Below are positions 60,974-64,000 of a DNA stretch of 64,000 bases, one piece after another; within the stretch, counting starts at the first letter, position 1, and each line of letters begins with the position of its first letter. Location: NCBI GenBank assembly GCA_964019415.1, contig OZ025883.1, forward strand, positions 2,518,086 through 2,582,085, in the 5' to 3' direction. The notes under the pieces were generated by a model. That model worked only from the letters and a program-made list of their open reading frames with translations, made no database searches and was not told the DNA's origin. The position numbers were made by a program, and so were the translations under genes. This stretch comes from Ianthella basta (taxonomy: Eukaryota > Porifera > Demospongiae > Verongiida > Ianthellidae).

Positions 60974-61474
60974 ACGTGTACCTGTGTGTATGTGCACCTT
61001 CTTGTGTGTGTATACATGGCCTCATGTGTGTCACTTATTACTGTATGTGGTGCATGGCTAGGTCCATGACTTGTGCATTTATGGTCTTGTCTTCTGTGCT
61101 CACACACATGCAGACCTTTGTGTGGCACACATGAATGGACAATGGCACTTTGACACACTATAGAGCCAGGTCTAGGTATAACTAGGGCCTTAGGGGATTG
61201 AGCTGGGATGCACAGGGTGTGTGCACATTGTTGGAAGTGACTATCATCATGTTAATGTTATGACTTTACTGTGTGATTGTGGTAACCAGTCCCTGTTTGA
61301 GTGTGATTTGTTCATTCTGTCATACTTGCAGGTAAAAAGGGAGAGTTCTGTCTGACTATCTTGTGGTTCCCACCCAGGTTCCCAATCTTATTGTCCTATG
61401 TACTCATTGCCTTCATCTTGACTTGCACACAGTGTGCTCCACTGCGGCGTATGTGCTCATGTTGTATTAGATAG
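59044..61474 (+). CDS. Membrane metallophosphoesterase, MPPE1/Cdc1 family
   Basis: Exons 59044-59592, 60132-60367, 60573-60685, 61332-61474; 346 aa, frame closes. An N-terminal anchor (VLVTLLLSLGWVYF) and a C-terminal span (LLSYVLIAFILT) bracket a calcineurin-like phosphoesterase domain. Metal-binding motifs in order: ITDLHI, ILGDVFDQG, STVGDNDIGG, FTHVPL and AGHVHK. The third motif is GDND instead of the usual GNHD, so the typical catalytic His is Asn. Family members (MPPE1/PGAP5, yeast Cdc1) act on GPI-anchor ethanolamine-phosphate in the secretory pathway; whether this one does is inferred. The exon 3 donor is formed by the start of a GT repeat. Divergent from the small ORF at 58875. Confidence 0.85.
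60688..60975. repeat. Compound (GT)n/(GTGC)n microsatellite
   Basis: About 290 bp of GT with TGCG and TTTG variants, in metallophosphoesterase intron 3, starting right at the exon 3 donor. Confidence 0.9.
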
Positions 61475-61820
61475 TATTACCACTACATGTTGGTATCTGT
61501 ATTATAGTTGTGTTTGTGCTGTGTAGTAGTGACCTTTTGACTAACTTTTATAACTGTATTATTACTATTCAGTTTATTCATGTCTGATGTAGTTATTAAT
61601 AGGTACTGTACCGTGATGTAATTGCAAGCAATTTGTGGTAGTCCCTTAGAGCTAGGCATTTTCCTTATTAATAATGTACATTGTCAGTTGTAAAAGCCAT
61701 GCTGGAGAAAGTTGTGGGTTGTAATTGTAATACTTCCTGTTTGTGTGTGATTTTTTCTGATTGTGACCTTTTGCCAATAGCAATGTGACATGCATGTATG
61801 GGTCACTGAACAATTGACTT

Positions 61821-61863
61821 GCACAGAGTGAAGGCAAGATGAATGAATGCCTTCACTCTGTGC
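61821..61863. repeat. Perfect 16-bp stem hairpin
   Basis: GCACAGAGTGAAGGCA and TGCCTTCACTCTGTGC are exact complements around an 11-nt loop, about 350 bp after the metallophosphoesterase stop. Confidence 0.8.
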
Positions 61864-62816
61864 ACACATGCTCACATGCACATTCAGGACTGTACTAATT
61901 TGGGTAGTAGGACTTTGTGATTGTGACACTGCCATATACACAGCTAAACTAATTATCTCTTTAACAACTTTGAAGTTATTCCCGTGCATGCAGTCATGCA
62001 ATCCACAGCAGTTCTATGTGTCGACAGTGTGCATGCAGACGTATACATGGAATCAATTGCAACACAGTCCTAGTTAGTCATAGCAGTGCATGTATATGAG
62101 GTCTTATAGGGCCTGTACATGCGCCTGGCAAAATAATGTGATCTATACTACATTAATTCTGCAAGTATTTAACTTAACAGCACTAGTTATAAGTAGCAAT
62201 GATCCTGAACAGTATAGTGGTTGTAATTCTAGTTTCTTATGTAAATGCATGTTTCAAACCTACCCTTTCGATCAGTTGAATGTATAGTTAAATGGCTGAG
62301 CATGCACTCAAATTGCCTACACCTGCTATGCATGCTACAGCTGCATACAATGAAGCATATTATGCCCAGGTTAGTGTAGGAGACAGCTAGGTGCATCATC
62401 AAAGCTGTACGACTTATAATTGCATTCACCACTCCAGTCGCATGAATGTCATTATATAGTCCTCATGTAGACGACTACAATATATCTCCCCTCCATTTCA
62501 ATTAATGACAGGAGGAATACTAGTATAGCTGTTGCCAAAATGTTGGCTATGCGAGATCTAGACTAACAATCTATATATGTGCACATGTGGAGAACGAGAG
62601 AGCCATCATCATGCATGCATGCTTGTATGCATTTCAAGGCTCAGCAACCATTAATTAGATCATGCAACTACACTGACTTGCTATACAACATGGAATGGAA
62701 TGTGCTGATTGTATTCACATGACACCTTGGACTGTTGTGGATTGATTGCTAGCAAGACTGGGGAATGCACATTAAGGTACCATGAGAAGACCTATTATGC
62801 GCGATCTGTATGGATG

Positions 62817-62894
62817 TAGTCTGGCTTGCTAGACCATCCCGTAAGCACACTATGCCTACCAGGCGCTTACAGGACAGTATAGCGAGCCAGACTA
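62817..62894. mobile_element. 78-bp palindromic MITE-like element
   Basis: Begins TAGTCTGGCTTGCTAGAC and ends TATAGCGAGCCAGACTA; arms of about 30 bp with few mismatches, inner GTAAGC/GCTTAC pair. No coding capacity. Confidence 0.75.
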
Positions 62895-63093
62895 GTATAA
62901 GATACCCATGTAGTTTGCATGACTCTTCTCAAAGTGTAAATGGAGGCAGCTTTATTAATTTTTACATCTGCTGTAGCTGCCTGTATTGCTACAGAGATCC
63001 AGGAAAGGGTTCCTGTATTATAGCATAGATAGCGTGGAGTATCTATGATTATTGCAGTAATTTGTTAACTCGCGAGATTTTACACGAGACAAG

Positions 63094-63729
63094 ATGGAGG
63101 CGGAGGATATGGAAGGAGCTCGGGATGTCGAAGTGTCCCGACTACACGTTCTAGACAGCTTGACAGTGATGGACGCTCCTTCGGTCGTATTCACAGACGG
63201 AGACAATAAATTGAGGAGTTCATTTCAACACATGTTCGAAGTTATCGACCCTGAAGTGCGGTTCTGTTACCTAAAGGTTTTTAGTCAAGTTCGACTCATC
63301 TTTTCAACAGTGGAGAAAGCTAAGACAGCGCTACAGCAGTTAGACGGCACCATCTTTATGAACGAAATACTTAACCTCAAGCAGACGCCGGAGTACATTA
63401 GGATGGGCTCCACAACCCTCCAGGTACCTGAGCCGGATAAGCTGTTCCTTATTTCCCCGCCTTCTACGCCACCCGTGGGTTGGCGGCAGGTCAGAGAAGA
63501 GAAACCATCCGCCCCTCAGATAGAGAGCATCTTAGAGGCGCTCCATCTCTCATCCGCGGACCCCCTGGTGCCATTTCAGCTCCATGCTGGCAGCGCCAAC
63601 ACTCCGAGTATCCTTGTCCACGCCCCTGACCCGATGGAGGAAGACGAACAGTGCTGCCATTCTCGTGTGAAGATGAGTGCGATCCCAGCACACCTCATTC
63701 AAACAGCACGACCTCCTTTGCCAAAGTGA
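63094..63729 (+). CDS. RCAN: Calcipressin / regulator of calcineurin, intronless
   Basis: One uninterrupted frame of 211 aa; start AAGATGG at 63094 is the first good ATG. RCAN layout: an RNP-like fold (VRFCYLKVFSQVRLIFST, ALQQLDG), the signature motif FLISPPSTPPVGW (residues about 128-140; normally FLISPPxSPPVGW) with a phosphorylatable Ser/Thr, then LHAGSANTPSILVH, an acidic patch MEEDEQ and a C-terminal IPAHLIQT that sits where family members carry the calcineurin-docking PKIIQT. Role: binds and modulates calcineurin in the cytosol. Vertebrate RCAN genes have introns, so this copy is either ancestrally simplified or a retrocopy; the frame is intact. Confidence 0.92.
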   Translation: MEAEDMEGARDVEVSRLHVLDSLTVMDAPSVVFTDGDNKLRSSFQHMFEVIDPEVRFCYLKVFSQVRLIFSTVEKAKTALQQLDGTIFMNEILNLKQTPEYIRMGSTTLQVPEPDKLFLISPPSTPPVGWRQVREEKPSAPQIESILEALHLSSADPLVPFQLHAGSANTPSILVHAPDPMEEDEQCCHSRVKMSAIPAHLIQTARPPLPK

Positions 63730-64000
63730 AACAACCTACCCCCTAGCTCCCAACCAGCTGGACATTCTCACAAACAATTCCGCATTAATTGTACAGTTAC
63801 AGTATATGCCCATCTTAGATTGCCCTTCAACTGCATATCACATGTCCCTTTCCTTTATGCCTGCATGCACTTGCTGCACTTGATATGTCAACACATGCAT
63901 ACACACCATTATCAAGCTTGTATTATACAAGAGATCAAGTTGATCTGCTGTTGTAATATTGTATAGATTTGATTTATAATGAAGACCTGCATTATTGATT
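63730..64000. other. RCAN 3' flank (window edge)
   Basis: AT-rich sequence, probably RCAN 3' UTR. No other feature seen. Confidence 0.4.

Larger units (their letters stand above)
61475..63093. other. Spacer between metallophosphoesterase and RCAN; two palindromes
   Basis: AT-rich, no gene seen. Contains a 43-bp hairpin at 61821-61863 and a 78-bp palindromic element at 62817-62894, listed separately. The RCAN promoter must lie at its right end. Confidence 0.45.

Overview
The window is nuclear DNA of an animal. Evidence: genes are split by short GT-AG introns, CA/GT microsatellites are very abundant, there are many palindromic MITE-like repeats, and the proteins include XRN1, rootletin, calcipressin and ankyrin-Roc-COR proteins carrying CARD, Death and SH3 modules. 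Compact introns plus a large ROCO/death-fold repertoire suggest an early-branching marine invertebrate, most likely a sponge. The species is an inference.

Layout. (1) 490-18985, + strand: a tandem pair of ankyrin-Roc-COR genes. They share promoter, 5' non-coding exons and N-terminal exon but carry different 3' modules: copy 1 has CARD + Death, copy 2 has Death + SH3 + SH3. Both have coding lesions. Between them lie two decayed copies of one mTOR exon. An intron of copy 2 holds an internally deleted LTR retrotransposon with a target-site duplication. (2) 19801-36850, - strand: a complete XRN1 5'-3' exoribonuclease gene. I could place 29 exons, and their summed length keeps one frame (about 1842 aa). 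(3) 38160-48660, - strand: a rootletin (CROCC)-like coiled-coil gene of 18 exons, also frame-consistent (about 1943 aa). (4) 48976-56877: a cluster of small single-pass membrane proteins with Cys-rich juxtamembrane regions and tyrosine- or proline-rich tails, laid out as two tandem ~3.3-kb units. They resemble the transmembrane adaptors of lymphocytes (LAT/PAG type) in design, and are the best candidate for an undescribed system. (5) 58558-63729: a small unknown - strand ORF, a membrane metallophosphoesterase of the MPPE1/Cdc1 family (+), and an intronless RCAN/calcipressin gene (+).

Possible common theme (inference only): CARD/Death/SH3 scaffolds, membrane adaptors with SH2- and SH3-ligand motifs, and a calcineurin regulator are all signalling parts. 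XRN1 and rootletin look like housekeeping neighbours. All exon borders were read by eye from splice consensus, reading frame and family similarity; no transcript data were available.
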